In this document: positions 27,351 to 35,950 of the stretch, in pieces
How positions within the stretch are numbered: the first letter of the stretch is position 1
Layout of the letters: the number at the start of each line of letters is the position of its first letter
NCBI RefSeq assembly: GCF_003028855.1
Contig: NZ_CP028324.1
Location: 558,001-622,000, forward strand
Direction: 5' to 3'
DNA length: 64,000 bases
Source: Pseudoduganella armeniaca
Lineage (GTDB): Bacteria; Pseudomonadota; Gammaproteobacteria; Burkholderiales; Burkholderiaceae_D
The notes under the pieces: generated by a model
Database searches by the model: none
The model's input: only the letters and a program-made list of their open reading frames with translations
Told to the model about the DNA's origin: nothing
Made by a program: the position numbers and the translations under genes

Positions 27351-29414
27351 ATGCCGATCGGTACCGCGATCTTCAGCTACGCCAGCGCCGCGCTGGCGTT
27401 TGCATTATTGTGCCTGCTGTTGCTGACGCGTTGGCGCGGCCGCCCGCACGCCCACGCGGTGGCCGGCGCCAGCGCCGCCATGGTGCTGTGGGGCGGCGCG
27501 ATGATCTGGCTGGCGCTGGGAGGCCGTCCCGTGCTGCTGGCCAGTGCCGCCGAGTGGCTGCGCGACGGCGCCTGGACGGCCGTGCTGCTGGCGTTGCTGG
27601 GGCACCTGGGCAGCGCGCCGGGGGAACGCCGGCGCAGCCGCGCCGTGCCGGTGGTGGCGACGCTGTACGCGCTGCTGCTGACGGTCAGTGCCGGCGAGCG
27701 CTGGCTGCCGGCGGCGCTGGTGTTCCACGTGACCGTCGTCGGCCGTGTCGGCCTGGCGGTGCTCGGCATGCTGCTGGTGGAACAGCTGTACCGCAACAAG
27801 GCCGTCGAGGAGCGCTGGGCCATCAAGTTCGCCTGCCTGGGCATCGGCGGCATCTTCGTCTACGACTTTTACATGTACAGCGACATGCTGCTGTTCCGCG
27901 AGATGAACGGCGAGCTGTGGGCCGCGCGCGGCATCGTCAATGCGCTGACGATGCCGCTGATCGCCGTGTCGCTGGCGCGCAGCGCCGCCTGGTCGAGCCA
28001 GATCGCCGTGTCGCGCCGCATGCTGTTCCATTCGGCCGCGCTGATCGGCTCCGCCGTCTACCTGCTGGCGATGAGCTCCGCCGCCTATTACCTGCGCTTC
28101 GTCGGCGGCGCCTGGGGCTCGCTGATGCAGCTGGCCTTCCTGTTCGGCGCCAGCCTGCTGCTGGTGGGGATCCTGTTCTCGGGCAGCTTCCGGGCCTGGC
28201 TGCGCGTTTTCATCAGCAAGCATTTTTACCGCTACAACTACGACTACCGCGAGGAATGGCTGCGCTTTACGCGTACGCTGTCGCAGCAGGGTCCTGGCCT
28301 GGGCGAGCGCAGCATCCAGGCGCTGGCGGCGCTGGTGGAAAGCCCCGGCGGCGCGCTGTGGATTCGGCGTGGCGCCGACGACAACGGTCGCTTCGAGCCG
28401 GCCGCGCATTGGGAAACGGTGCCCGGCAGCGCGACGGAACCGGCCGACTCGCCGTTCTGCCGCTTCATCGAACAGAAACAATGGGTGGTCGACCTGACGG
28501 CCTCCGGCGCCGCGCATGCCGATGCCGCCTTGCCGGCGCTGCCCGAGTGGTTGCGGGCGTTTCCGCGCGCCTGGCTGGTGGTGCCGCTGATGCAGCATGG
28601 GCGGCTGGCCGGGCTGGTGGTGCTGCAGCAGCCGCGCAGCGCGGTCGCGCTGAACTGGGAAGTGCTGGACTTGTTGAAGGTGGCCGGCACGCAGGCCGCC
28701 AGCTACCTGGCGCAGCAGGAGGCCGACAACGCGCTGATGCTGGCGCGCCAGTTCGATTCGTTCAACCGCTTGTCGACGTTCGTCGTGCATGACTTGAAGA
28801 ACCTGGTGGCGCAGTTGTCGCTGCTGACGGCCAACGCGGAAAAGCACCGCGACAATCCCGAGTTCCAGCGCGACATGCACGAGACGGTAAACTATTCCGT
28901 GCAGAAGATGAAACTGATGCTGCAAAAGCTGAGCCGCAGCGCCACGCCGGAGCGGGCGGTGCCGCTGGCCATGGAGCAGCTGCTGCAGCAGGCCGTGGCC
29001 TTGAAGGCCGCATTCGAGCCGCGCCCGGTGCTGCAGATCGAGCGGCCCGGCCTGACCGTGCTGGCCGATGCCGAGCGCCTGGCGCGCGTGCTGGGTCACC
29101 TGATCCAGAACGCCATCGAGGCGACGCCGCGCGACGGCCGCGTCACGGTGCGCCTGTGCGGCGACGCGGACGGCACCTGCATCGAGATCAGCGACACGGG
29201 CCAGGGCATGAGCGCGGAGTTCGTGCGCGAACGCCTGTTCAAGCCGTTCGACTCCACCAAGTCGGCCGGCATGGGCATCGGTGCCTTTGAAAGCCGCGAA
29301 TACATCCATGAGCTGGGCGGCCGCCTGGATGTGCGCAGCGAACCGCGCCAGGGCACCACGTTCACGGTACGCCTGCCCGTGTGCCGCGCCGACGCCATCG
29401 AACGAGCCGCCTGA
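27351..29414 (+). CDS. prsK: PEP-CTERM system histidine kinase PrsK
   Basis: The 687-residue membrane kinase has about eight N-terminal helices (residues 5-285), a GAF-like region (about 310-460), a phospho-acceptor His480 in VVHDLKNLVAQ, and an HATPase domain with HLIQNAIEATP, DTGQGM and GMGIGAFES. The eight-helix sensor plus the HDLKN box is the PrsK pattern. PrsK signals to PrsR, encoded directly downstream, to activate sigma-54-dependent PEP-CTERM genes. It starts 18 bp after the priming transferase, within one rightward operon. Confidence 0.92.
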   Translation: MPIGTAIFSYASAALAFALLCLLLLTRWRGRPHAHAVAGASAAMVLWGGAMIWLALGGRPVLLASAAEWLRDGAWTAVLLALLGHLGSAPGERRRSRAVPVVATLYALLLTVSAGERWLPAALVFHVTVVGRVGLAVLGMLLVEQLYRNKAVEERWAIKFACLGIGGIFVYDFYMYSDMLLFREMNGELWAARGIVNALTMPLIAVSLARSAAWSSQIAVSRRMLFHSAALIGSAVYLLAMSSAAYYLRFVGGAWGSLMQLAFLFGASLLLVGILFSGSFRAWLRVFISKHFYRYNYDYREEWLRFTRTLSQQGPGLGERSIQALAALVESPGGALWIRRGADDNGRFEPAAHWETVPGSATEPADSPFCRFIEQKQWVVDLTASGAAHADAALPALPEWLRAFPRAWLVVPLMQHGRLAGLVVLQQPRSAVALNWEVLDLLKVAGTQAASYLAQQEADNALMLARQFDSFNRLSTFVVHDLKNLVAQLSLLTANAEKHRDNPEFQRDMHETVNYSVQKMKLMLQKLSRSATPERAVPLAMEQLLQQAVALKAAFEPRPVLQIERPGLTVLADAERLARVLGHLIQNAIEATPRDGRVTVRLCGDADGTCIEISDTGQGMSAEFVRERLFKPFDSTKSAGMGIGAFESREYIHELGGRLDVRSEPRQGTTFTVRLPVCRADAIERAA

Positions 29415-29436
29415 AAAGAACCGCAAGAGGACTGTT

Positions 29437-30807
29437 GTGACGCAAACCAAACCGAAGCTGCTGATTATCGAGGACGACCCGGGACTGCAGAAGCAGTTGC
29501 GCTGGAGCCTCGATGCGTACGACGTCGTGGTCGCGGGCGACCGCGAGGCAGCGCTGGCGCAGCTGCGCCGCCACGAGCCGGCGGTCGTGACGATGGACCT
29601 GGGCCTGCCGCCCGATCCGGATGGCGCCACCGAAGGTCTCGCCACGTTGCGGCAGATGCTGGCGCTGGCGCCGGACACCAAGGTCATCGTCCTGACGGGT
29701 AACCAGGACCGCAGCCATGCCGTCAACGCGATCGCCATGGGCGCCTATGACTTCCACCAGAAGCCGTGCGAGCCGGAGCTGCTGAACCTCGTGATCCAGC
29801 GCGCCTTCGTGCTGCACGGGCTGCAGCAGGAGCACCGCCGGCTGCAGCAAAGCCAGGCCGATTCGCCGCTGGCCGGCATCATCAGCCGCGACCCGGCGCT
29901 GATGAAGGTGTGCCGCAACGTGGAGAAGGTGGCGCCCAGCTCGGCCACCGTGATGGTGCTGGGCGAGAGCGGTACCGGCAAGGAGGTGATCGCGCGTGCG
30001 CTGCACCAGTTGAGCCCTCGCGCCAAGGAGCGCTTCATGGCGATCAACTGCGCGGCGATTCCGGAAACCCTGCTGGAAAGCGAATTGTTCGGTTACGAAA
30101 AGGGCGCGTTCACTGGCGCCGTCAAGCAGACCAAGGGCAAGGTGGAGCTGGCCCATGGCGGCACCTTCTTCCTCGACGAGGTGGGCGACCTGCCGCTGCC
30201 GCTGCAGGCCAAGCTGCTGCGCTTCCTGCAGGAGCGCGTCATCGAGCGGGTCGGCGGCCATGAGGAGATCCCGGTGGACGTGCGCATCATCTGCGCCACC
30301 CACCAGAACCTGAAGGCGCTGGCCAGCACGGGGCGCTTCCGCGAGGACCTGTATTACCGCCTGTCCGAGATCGTGCTGACGATCCCGCCGCTGCGCGAGC
30401 GCAGCGGCGATGCCGTGCTGCTGGCGCAGCATTTCAAAAATCGCTTCTGCGGCCAGGAAGGCCGGCCGGCGCTGCACTTCAGTCCCGACGCCCTGGCCCA
30501 GATCGGCCGCCACGACTGGCCGGGCAATGTGCGCGAGATGGAGAACTGCATCAAGCGCGCCGTCATCATGGCGGACGGTCCCGCCATCACGGCCGACGAC
30601 CTGGGCCTGGGCCTGGCCGAGGGCGAGGAAGAGCCGTTCAACCTGCGCCAGGTGCGCGACGAGGCCGAGTACAAGGCCATCGTCAAGGCGCTGGCGCGGG
30701 TGGACGGCAATATCGTCAAGGCTTCCGAGCTGCTGGGCGTCAGCCGACCCACCTTATACGACTTGATGGAGCGGCACGCAATCCGGACCAGCCTGCAGGC
30801 GGTCTGA
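29437..30807 (+). CDS. prsR: PEP-CTERM-box response regulator PrsR (sigma-54 activator)
   Basis: The 456-residue protein is an NtrC-class activator. It has a receiver with Asp54 in VTMDLGLPP, an AAA+ domain with Walker A GESGTGKE (176-183), the sigma-54 contact loop GAFTGA (223-228) and a Fis-type helix-turn-helix at the end (NIVKASELLGVSRPTLYDL). The GTG start at 29437 has AGAGG upstream and yields the normal receiver beginning (PKLLIIEDD). It should act with RpoN; the PEP-CTERM gene at 51181 has a matching promoter. Its stop overlaps the next start by one base. Confidence 0.94.
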   Translation: MTQTKPKLLIIEDDPGLQKQLRWSLDAYDVVVAGDREAALAQLRRHEPAVVTMDLGLPPDPDGATEGLATLRQMLALAPDTKVIVLTGNQDRSHAVNAIAMGAYDFHQKPCEPELLNLVIQRAFVLHGLQQEHRRLQQSQADSPLAGIISRDPALMKVCRNVEKVAPSSATVMVLGESGTGKEVIARALHQLSPRAKERFMAINCAAIPETLLESELFGYEKGAFTGAVKQTKGKVELAHGGTFFLDEVGDLPLPLQAKLLRFLQERVIERVGGHEEIPVDVRIICATHQNLKALASTGRFREDLYYRLSEIVLTIPPLRERSGDAVLLAQHFKNRFCGQEGRPALHFSPDALAQIGRHDWPGNVREMENCIKRAVIMADGPAITADDLGLGLAEGEEEPFNLRQVRDEAEYKAIVKALARVDGNIVKASELLGVSRPTLYDLMERHAIRTSLQAV

Positions 30808-32033
30808 TGCGTTTGTTACTGGGCGCGTATGCGCTGCTGCTGGTGTACGGCAGCCTGTATCCGTTCGCCTGGGGCGCGCCGCCGGCCTCCCTGCTGGCGT
30901 TCCTGGCCACGCCGTGGCCGGGGCACCTGGACAAAGGCGACGTGGTCCAGAACCTGCTGGTCTACATGCCCTTCGGCCTGCTGGTGGTGGTCGCACGCGG
31001 GCCGCGCCAGCCGTTCGGCCTCGCGCTGGCGCTGGCGGCGCTGGCCGGCACGGCGATCAGCTTCGGCGTCGAGGTGGTGCAGCAGTACCTGCCGGCGCGG
31101 GTACCGTCGCTGGTCGATGTGGCAATGAATTTCACCGGCAGCGTCATCGGCGCCATGCTGGGCGCGCTGGTGCGGCGCGATACGCTGGCCGGCGCCGGTT
31201 TGCTGCGCTGGCGCGATGCCTGGTTCCGCCCCGGTCCCCTCGTCAATACGGGGCTGGTCGTGCTGGGCCTGTGGTTCCTGTCGCAGACCAGCCCCCTGGT
31301 GCCGTCGCTCGACGTCGCGCAGCTGCGCCACGCGCTGGGCAACCTGGTTCGCGCCGCCAGCGATGCGGCGGCGTTCCAGGGCGGCAAGCTGTTCGTGCTG
31401 CTGTGCTACCAGGCCGGCCTGGGTCTGCTGCTGTGCGCCCTGCTGCAACCGGGCCGGCCATTCATCCGTCTGTACTGCGCGCTGACGGTGGCCGTCTGCG
31501 TGGCAAAACTGCTGGTAGCGGGGCGGGTGCTGTCGGTCGAAATGATACTGGCCAGTGCGCTGGCGCTGCCGTTGCTGCTGGTCGTGCGCGGCGCGTCGCT
31601 GCAAGTACTGGCGGGCGGCGCTGTGGCGCTGCTGGCGGCCGGCCTGACGCTGTACGAGCTGCTGCCATCCAGCGCCCCGCCGTATGCCTACGGCTTTAAC
31701 TGGGTGCCTTTCGAGGGGCAGATGAATGGCCTGAACGGTTTCGAGAACATCCTGGAATTCCTGTGGCCGACGATGGCGATGGCGTGCCTGGCGCGGCTGG
31801 CCGTGCCGTTTCATCGCCAGGACGCGTGCGCCGTGGTGGGCGGTATCGCTGTGGTGCTGTGGGTGTTCGTGCTGGAATGGTTGCAGTTGTCGATTCCGGG
31901 GCGCTTCGGCGACATCACGCAGGTCACGTTGGCGGGACTGGGCTGGATCGTGCCGTGGTGCGTGCCGATGCGGCTGCCGGCGCTCAAACACCGGGGTCAG
32001 GCAGCTATCTGCGGGTCGGAGACCCGCAGATAG
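30807..32033 (+). CDS. VanZ-like membrane protein with palindrome-derived C-terminus
   Basis: The 408-residue protein has about ten membrane helices and two VanZ-like segments: NLLVYMPFGLLVVV with GVEVVQQYLP and DVAMNFTGSVIG, and a later region EFLWP and FVLEWLQLSIPGRFGDITQ. VanZ family proteins are poorly understood membrane proteins often found in polysaccharide loci. It is translationally coupled to prsR (A of ATG shared with the TGA stop). The last 13-14 codons and the stop lie inside a perfect palindrome (31993-32045), so the native end has probably been replaced by repeat sequence. Confidence 0.82.
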   Translation: MRLLLGAYALLLVYGSLYPFAWGAPPASLLAFLATPWPGHLDKGDVVQNLLVYMPFGLLVVVARGPRQPFGLALALAALAGTAISFGVEVVQQYLPARVPSLVDVAMNFTGSVIGAMLGALVRRDTLAGAGLLRWRDAWFRPGPLVNTGLVVLGLWFLSQTSPLVPSLDVAQLRHALGNLVRAASDAAAFQGGKLFVLLCYQAGLGLLLCALLQPGRPFIRLYCALTVAVCVAKLLVAGRVLSVEMILASALALPLLLVVRGASLQVLAGGAVALLAAGLTLYELLPSSAPPYAYGFNWVPFEGQMNGLNGFENILEFLWPTMAMACLARLAVPFHRQDACAVVGGIAVVLWVFVLEWLQLSIPGRFGDITQVTLAGLGWIVPWCVPMRLPALKHRGQAAICGSETRR

Positions 32034-32045
32034 CTGCCTGACCCC
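31993..32045. repeat. Perfect 25-bp inverted repeat overlapping a stop codon
   Basis: Arms 31993-32017 and 32021-32045 are exact complements with a three-base loop; the ends read GGGGTCAGGC and GCCTGACCCC. It overlaps the last codons and stop of the VanZ-like gene and ends 6 bp before the stop of the convergent TPR gene. The outer GGGGTCAG is shared with the palindrome at 17585. Confidence 0.9.
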
Positions 32046-32051
32046 ACGGGT

Positions 32052-32702
32052 CTACTCTTGCGCCGCCACCTGAGGCGCGTCCACCTTGCCGTCCCACTTG
32101 CCGGCATCAACCAGCATCTTGCGCAAGCCGTTCAGCGGGAAGCCCAGCTGATACGCCTTCTTGGCATGCTGCACGGCCAGCGGGTAGTTCTTCATGTGGG
32201 CGTAGGCGATGCCGGCGTTGTAGTTGACGGAGGCGTTTTCCGGCGCCAGCTCGGCCGCCTTCTTCAACAGCGGCAGCGCGCGCTCGGTCTGGCCCAACTG
32301 GTACAGGTACTGGCCGTAGGCGGCCCAGGCGGTGCCGTCATCGGCCTTGAAGCGTACGGCGCGCTCGAAATAGCATTCGACGGCGTAGCGGGCGCCCGGC
32401 AGCTGCGGCGTTTTCTGGCGCAGCGCCACGCGTGCCATCGTCGCCAGCGCCTTGGTGTGGTTGGGGAACGCGCGCAGCGTGTAGTCCAGGTCCGCACCCA
32501 GCGTGCCCGTGTTGCCCTTGATCCCCTGCTGGACGTCTTCGGTGAAGTGGGCCATCTCGACCAGGTAGAGCTGGTCGGGATCGGGCGTGCGGTAGTCGAA
32601 CGGCCCGAACGCGTTGGCGAGGTCGCCGCAAAACGGCTTGGCCAGGGCCGGGCCGGCGCATAGGGCGAGCAGCAGGGCAGCAGTGGGTCGGAGGGTCAGC
32701 AT
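32052..32702 (-). CDS. Periplasmic TPR-repeat protein
   Basis: The 216-residue protein has a signal peptide (cleavage after ALA, residue 21) and at least two to three tetratricopeptide repeats between about 120 and 200, for example AWAAYGQYLYQLGQTERALPL and SVNYNAGIAYAHMKNYPLAVQHAKKAYQLG (the latter read in two parts). TPR proteins serve as binding scaffolds. It is the last gene of the leftward operon; its start overlaps the glycosyltransferase stop by 7 bp. A direct enzymatic role is unlikely. Confidence 0.8.
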   Translation of the reverse strand: MLTLRPTAALLLALCAGPALAKPFCGDLANAFGPFDYRTPDPDQLYLVEMAHFTEDVQQGIKGNTGTLGADLDYTLRAFPNHTKALATMARVALRQKTPQLPGARYAVECYFERAVRFKADDGTAWAAYGQYLYQLGQTERALPLLKKAAELAPENASVNYNAGIAYAHMKNYPLAVQHAKKAYQLGFPLNGLRKMLVDAGKWDGKVDAPQVAAQE

Positions 32703-33994
32703 GCTTCGCTCGTTCCTTTCAGCGCGTTCGGTACCGTCACCGTCACCTGCTCCAGCAGGCGCGCCAGTTCGGCCGTGCGGGCCCGGCGCGAGTTGGCGGC
32801 GATCGCTTCATGCGATGCCAGCGGCGCCTGGCCCGCCTCGGCCAGCTGCAGGAAGCGCAGCAGGCCGGCCTGGATGCCGTTCTTGTCGTCCAGCGGCGCG
32901 ATGGTGTCGATGCCGGCCTGGCGCAGCGCGCTGGCGGTGTCGCCCGTCGCATCGGTCAGTGCCAGGATCGGCCGGCGCGCGCGCAGGTATTCGTACAGTT
33001 TTGCCGGGATCTGGTGGTTGCAGTTGGTGGCCTGCAGCACCAGCAGGCCGTCCGCGTTGAGCATTTCCGCCAGCGCGTCGCGATACGCCACGTGCGGTGC
33101 CAGGCTGACGATCTCGCCGATGCCGTACTTGGCGATCAGGCCGGCCAGGTAGTCGTCGTGGGCGGTCGCGCGCAACACGATGCGCAGCCGCGCCGCCGTC
33201 ACGGTGCCGGCCGCCTGCAGCGCGGCCAGCGCTTCGAACAGCGGGATCGGATCGCGTTCGGATGGATAGATCACGCCGCTGTGCACCAGAGTGAACGGCC
33301 GGCCCGTCAGCGGCACTGCCGGCTTGAGCAGGGCGGCGGCGTTGGCGAAGTTCTCCTCGTCGTAACCGTTTTCGATCAGCGCGAAGCGGCTGGCCGGAAT
33401 CCGCGGGAAGCGCCGCGTGTAGGTCACGATGGCGCCCGGCGTGGTGCAGACGGCCAGCGTGCAGTGTTTCACCGTCTGCGCCTCGATCCAGCGGTAGACG
33501 CGGCGCGTCAGCGGATCGCTCGGGTAATCGACGTCCGTCATCGGGTCGCGCAGGTCGGCGATCCACGGCAACCCCGTCAGGCGGTGCAGCACCAGGCCGA
33601 TCAGCTTGGCGCTGGCAATCGGGTAGGTGGTCCAGATGACCTGCGGGCGGTGCCGGCGGATCAGGCGCAGGCCGGCGGGGATGGCGCCCAGGCACCACGA
33701 CACCCAGCGGTCCGGCAGCGCCATCCAGCCCAGATAGCGGCCACGCAGCGACAGGTGGCGCGACGTGTCCAGCGCGAAGGCACGGTGCACGATCGCCTCG
33801 GGCGGGATCTCGGCAAGCTGGTCGTCGCCGCTGTTGGCATAGGCGCGCGGATGAGCCGACAGCACCAGCGGCTGCCAGCCGTGCTGCGGCAGGTACTGGG
33901 AAAACTTCAGCGTGCGCTGGATGCCGCTGCTGCCGCGCATCGGCGGGTAGTGGTAAGCCACCATCAGCACGCGGCCCTTGAACTCGGTCACCAT
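32696..33994 (-). CDS. Glycosyltransferase, GT4-like
   Basis: The 432-residue protein shows the two-Rossmann GT-B layout. The N-terminus has AYHYPPMRGSSGIQR followed by a nucleotide-sugar acceptor region; the C-terminal half has LVHSGVIYPSERDP, AHDDYLAGLI and PAKLYEYLRARRPILAL, where K-x-x-E-Y-L matches the donor-binding E-x7-E region of this superfamily. It probably adds one sugar to the lipid-linked repeat unit at the cytoplasmic face. The ATG at 33994 overlaps the end of the hydrolase gene by 7 bp; an ATG at 34006 is an alternative. Confidence 0.85.
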   Translation of the reverse strand: MVTEFKGRVLMVAYHYPPMRGSSGIQRTLKFSQYLPQHGWQPLVLSAHPRAYANSGDDQLAEIPPEAIVHRAFALDTSRHLSLRGRYLGWMALPDRWVSWCLGAIPAGLRLIRRHRPQVIWTTYPIASAKLIGLVLHRLTGLPWIADLRDPMTDVDYPSDPLTRRVYRWIEAQTVKHCTLAVCTTPGAIVTYTRRFPRIPASRFALIENGYDEENFANAAALLKPAVPLTGRPFTLVHSGVIYPSERDPIPLFEALAALQAAGTVTAARLRIVLRATAHDDYLAGLIAKYGIGEIVSLAPHVAYRDALAEMLNADGLLVLQATNCNHQIPAKLYEYLRARRPILALTDATGDTASALRQAGIDTIAPLDDKNGIQAGLLRFLQLAEAGQAPLASHEAIAANSRRARTAELARLLEQVTVTVPNALKGTSEAC

Positions 33995-34854
33995 GAGCGC
34001 ACCCATGCGGCGGTCCAGCCGGCGACCTGGTCGCGCCATTCGCGCCGCGAGAATGTGTGATCGGCCGCGGCCAGCGTCTGGCGCTGCACGCGCGGGTCGG
34101 CCAGCAGCTTTTGCCACGGGCGCGATGCCTTAACCATGTCGAGAAACTCCTGCGCCGTCAGGTCGGCGCCACTGGTGATCAACAGGATCGGGCCCCTGAA
34201 GCCCTGCCAGCCGGCCAGCATGCGTTCGCGCAGGCCGGGGCCGGGCGCCGTCGAGGGCCGCTCCTGCGCTGCCGGCGCCGCGCCGCCGCGCGCGCTGCGC
34301 ACCAGGCCGACGAGGGAACCGAGCGAGCCACGCACGTCGAAGCGGCCGCTGGCGAGTTTTTTCCAGAATGCCGGCTGCAGCAGCCGGGCAAGGTAATAGT
34401 GCTTCAGCGTGGCGCGCGCCAGGCCGTCGTTGGTGCGTGCCCACGGGTTGGCCAGCACGAGGCCGGCCACGCGGCGGTCGTGTTGGGCGTAGAACAGCGC
34501 GGCGCTGGCGGCATCGCACAGGCCCCACAGCACCACCTCGCGCATGCCCGGCACGGCGGCGATGAAGCGGTCGATCGCGGTGCGCAGGTCCAGGTCGACG
34601 TCCTCGAAGGTGCGCGGGGCGCCGCCGCTGTCACCCATGCCGCGGTAGTCGAAGCGCATGGCGGGAATGCCGGCGGCCGCCAGGCTGCGCGCCAGCAGCG
34701 CGAACTGGCGATGACTGCCGGCCCGGTATTGCGGACCGCCCACGACGATCAGCACGCCGCGCCGAGCCAGCGCGCCGGGCCCGATGGGGCTCAGCACGGC
34801 CGTCAGCCAGTCGCCGTCGCAGGGAAAGCACAGGGCTTGTTCGTCAGGCTGCAT
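33988..34854 (-). CDS. Exosortase A system-associated hydrolase 1 (TIGR03100 type)
   Basis: The 288-residue alpha/beta-hydrolase-fold protein has VVGGPQYRAGSHRQF and FDYRGMGDSGG in the N-terminal half and the nucleophile elbow as WGLCDAASA, so Cys occupies the position where Ser is usual. The acid may lie in SGADLT and the His in AADHTFSRR. Proteins of this family occur only near exosortase A and their substrate is unknown; thioester or ester cleavage of an ACP- or CoA-bound intermediate would fit the neighbours. The gene overlaps hydrolase 2 by 11 bp. Confidence 0.88.
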   Translation of the reverse strand: MQPDEQALCFPCDGDWLTAVLSPIGPGALARRGVLIVVGGPQYRAGSHRQFALLARSLAAAGIPAMRFDYRGMGDSGGAPRTFEDVDLDLRTAIDRFIAAVPGMREVVLWGLCDAASAALFYAQHDRRVAGLVLANPWARTNDGLARATLKHYYLARLLQPAFWKKLASGRFDVRGSLGSLVGLVRSARGGAAPAAQERPSTAPGPGLRERMLAGWQGFRGPILLITSGADLTAQEFLDMVKASRPWQKLLADPRVQRQTLAAADHTFSRREWRDQVAGWTAAWVRSW

Positions 34855-35683
34855 GGACCGTTCCCGTCAGCGCGGCGAGGGTGGCGTCCAGCAGCGCCGG
34901 GCACTCGGCGATTTCCTGCGTGGCCCAGAACTGCGGACCGGCGATGGCCTGCGTGCGCACGTTGGCACCCTGCTGGCGCCAGGCTTCGGCGACACGGGCG
35001 GCCGCCGGCGGCATGGGCCGGGCGGCATCGGCCACCAGTTCGAACCAGTGGATCGGACAGGCCGGCGGTGGCAGCTTGCTGGCATCGAGCTGGTCGAGCG
35101 CCAGCGCCAGCGCGGGGGCCAGCGTGTAGCCGGCGATTTCCAGCGGCTGGCCCGCCGCCAGCGCCTGGCGCAGCGCGGCGGTGCCGCCGCTGTCGCCGCC
35201 TTCGGTCAGCATCTGGCTGGCCACTTTCAGGCGCAGGAACTGCGTCAGGGCCTGGCTACCATTCAGGACAGGTTGCCACAGCAGCAGGGCGGCGGGCGCA
35301 TTGCCCTGGCGGATATGGTCGAGCGCGAGCAGGGCGCCCAGGCGCATGCCCCACAGCGCGGCAGGGTGGCCGCTGCGCTCGCGCAGCCACGCGGCGCCGC
35401 ACGCCACGTCGTCCAGCCAGCTTTCCCACGTGGCGTCGGCGAAATCGCCGGCACTGTCGCCGCAGCCGTGCAGGTCGATCTGCAGCACGGCAAAGCCGCG
35501 TTGCGCCAGCGCGCGCGCCTGCAGCGCGACCATGCGGCGCGCCTTGTTCATCTCTTCGGCAAACGGATGCAGGAACAGCCAAGCGCCGCGGCAGGCACCA
35601 AGCGGCGCGTGGTACAGGCAGAAGCGCGCCGCCGCGCCGGTGTCCAGGAAGAATGGCTGGGGTGGCGGTGCGGCGGCGTGCAT
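34844..35683 (-). CDS. Exosortase A system-associated hydrolase 2 (TIGR03101 type)
   Basis: The 279-residue protein has the alpha/beta-hydrolase fold (LFLHPFAEEMNKARR near residue 36, IDLHGCGDSAG near 69). The usual nucleophile elbow reads WGMRLGALLAL, with Arg where Ser or Cys is expected. It is therefore unlikely to use the standard mechanism and may be a pseudo-enzyme partner of hydrolase 1. It starts 14 bp after the acyl carrier protein gene, in the same leftward operon, which suggests a joint task on ACP-bound molecules. Confidence 0.87.
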   Translation of the reverse strand: MHAAAPPPQPFFLDTGAAARFCLYHAPLGACRGAWLFLHPFAEEMNKARRMVALQARALAQRGFAVLQIDLHGCGDSAGDFADATWESWLDDVACGAAWLRERSGHPAALWGMRLGALLALDHIRQGNAPAALLLWQPVLNGSQALTQFLRLKVASQMLTEGGDSGGTAALRQALAAGQPLEIAGYTLAPALALALDQLDASKLPPPACPIHWFELVADAARPMPPAAARVAEAWRQQGANVRTQAIAGPQFWATQEIAECPALLDATLAALTGTVHAA

Positions 35684-35697
35684 GATGGTGAAGCAGC

Positions 35698-35946
35698 TTA
35701 CGCCGTCAGCTTGTGTTTGACGAAGGCCGCCAGGCTGCCCAGCGTGGCAAAGGTTTCGGCGCTGATCTCGTCGTCGTCGACGGCAAAGCCGAAGTGCTCT
35801 TCCAGCGCGCCGATCAGTTGGACCACGGCCATCGAATCGAGTTCGGGGATGCTGCCCAGGAGGGCCGAGTGCTCGTCCAGCGACTGGCCGGCGGCGCCCA
35901 GCGCAAGGACGTCGATAACGATGGTTTTGACTTCTTCCAGATACAT
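35698..35946 (-). CDS. Acyl carrier protein, exosortase-associated
   Basis: The 82-residue acidic helical protein carries the phosphopantetheine site Ser38 in PELDSMAVVQLI, the standard D-S-M/L context of acyl or peptidyl carrier proteins. It would need a holo-ACP synthase from elsewhere. Its neighbours (two hydrolase-like proteins, a GNAT-like protein, a PLP enzyme and, divergently, an acyl-CoA ligase and PLP decarboxylase) suggest it carries an acyl or aminoacyl intermediate for a modification made only in exosortase-A loci. It is not the housekeeping AcpP, judging by sequence and context. Confidence 0.93.
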   Translation of the reverse strand: MYLEEVKTIVIDVLALGAAGQSLDEHSALLGSIPELDSMAVVQLIGALEEHFGFAVDDDEISAETFATLGSLAAFVKHKLTA

Positions 35947-35950
35947 AGTG

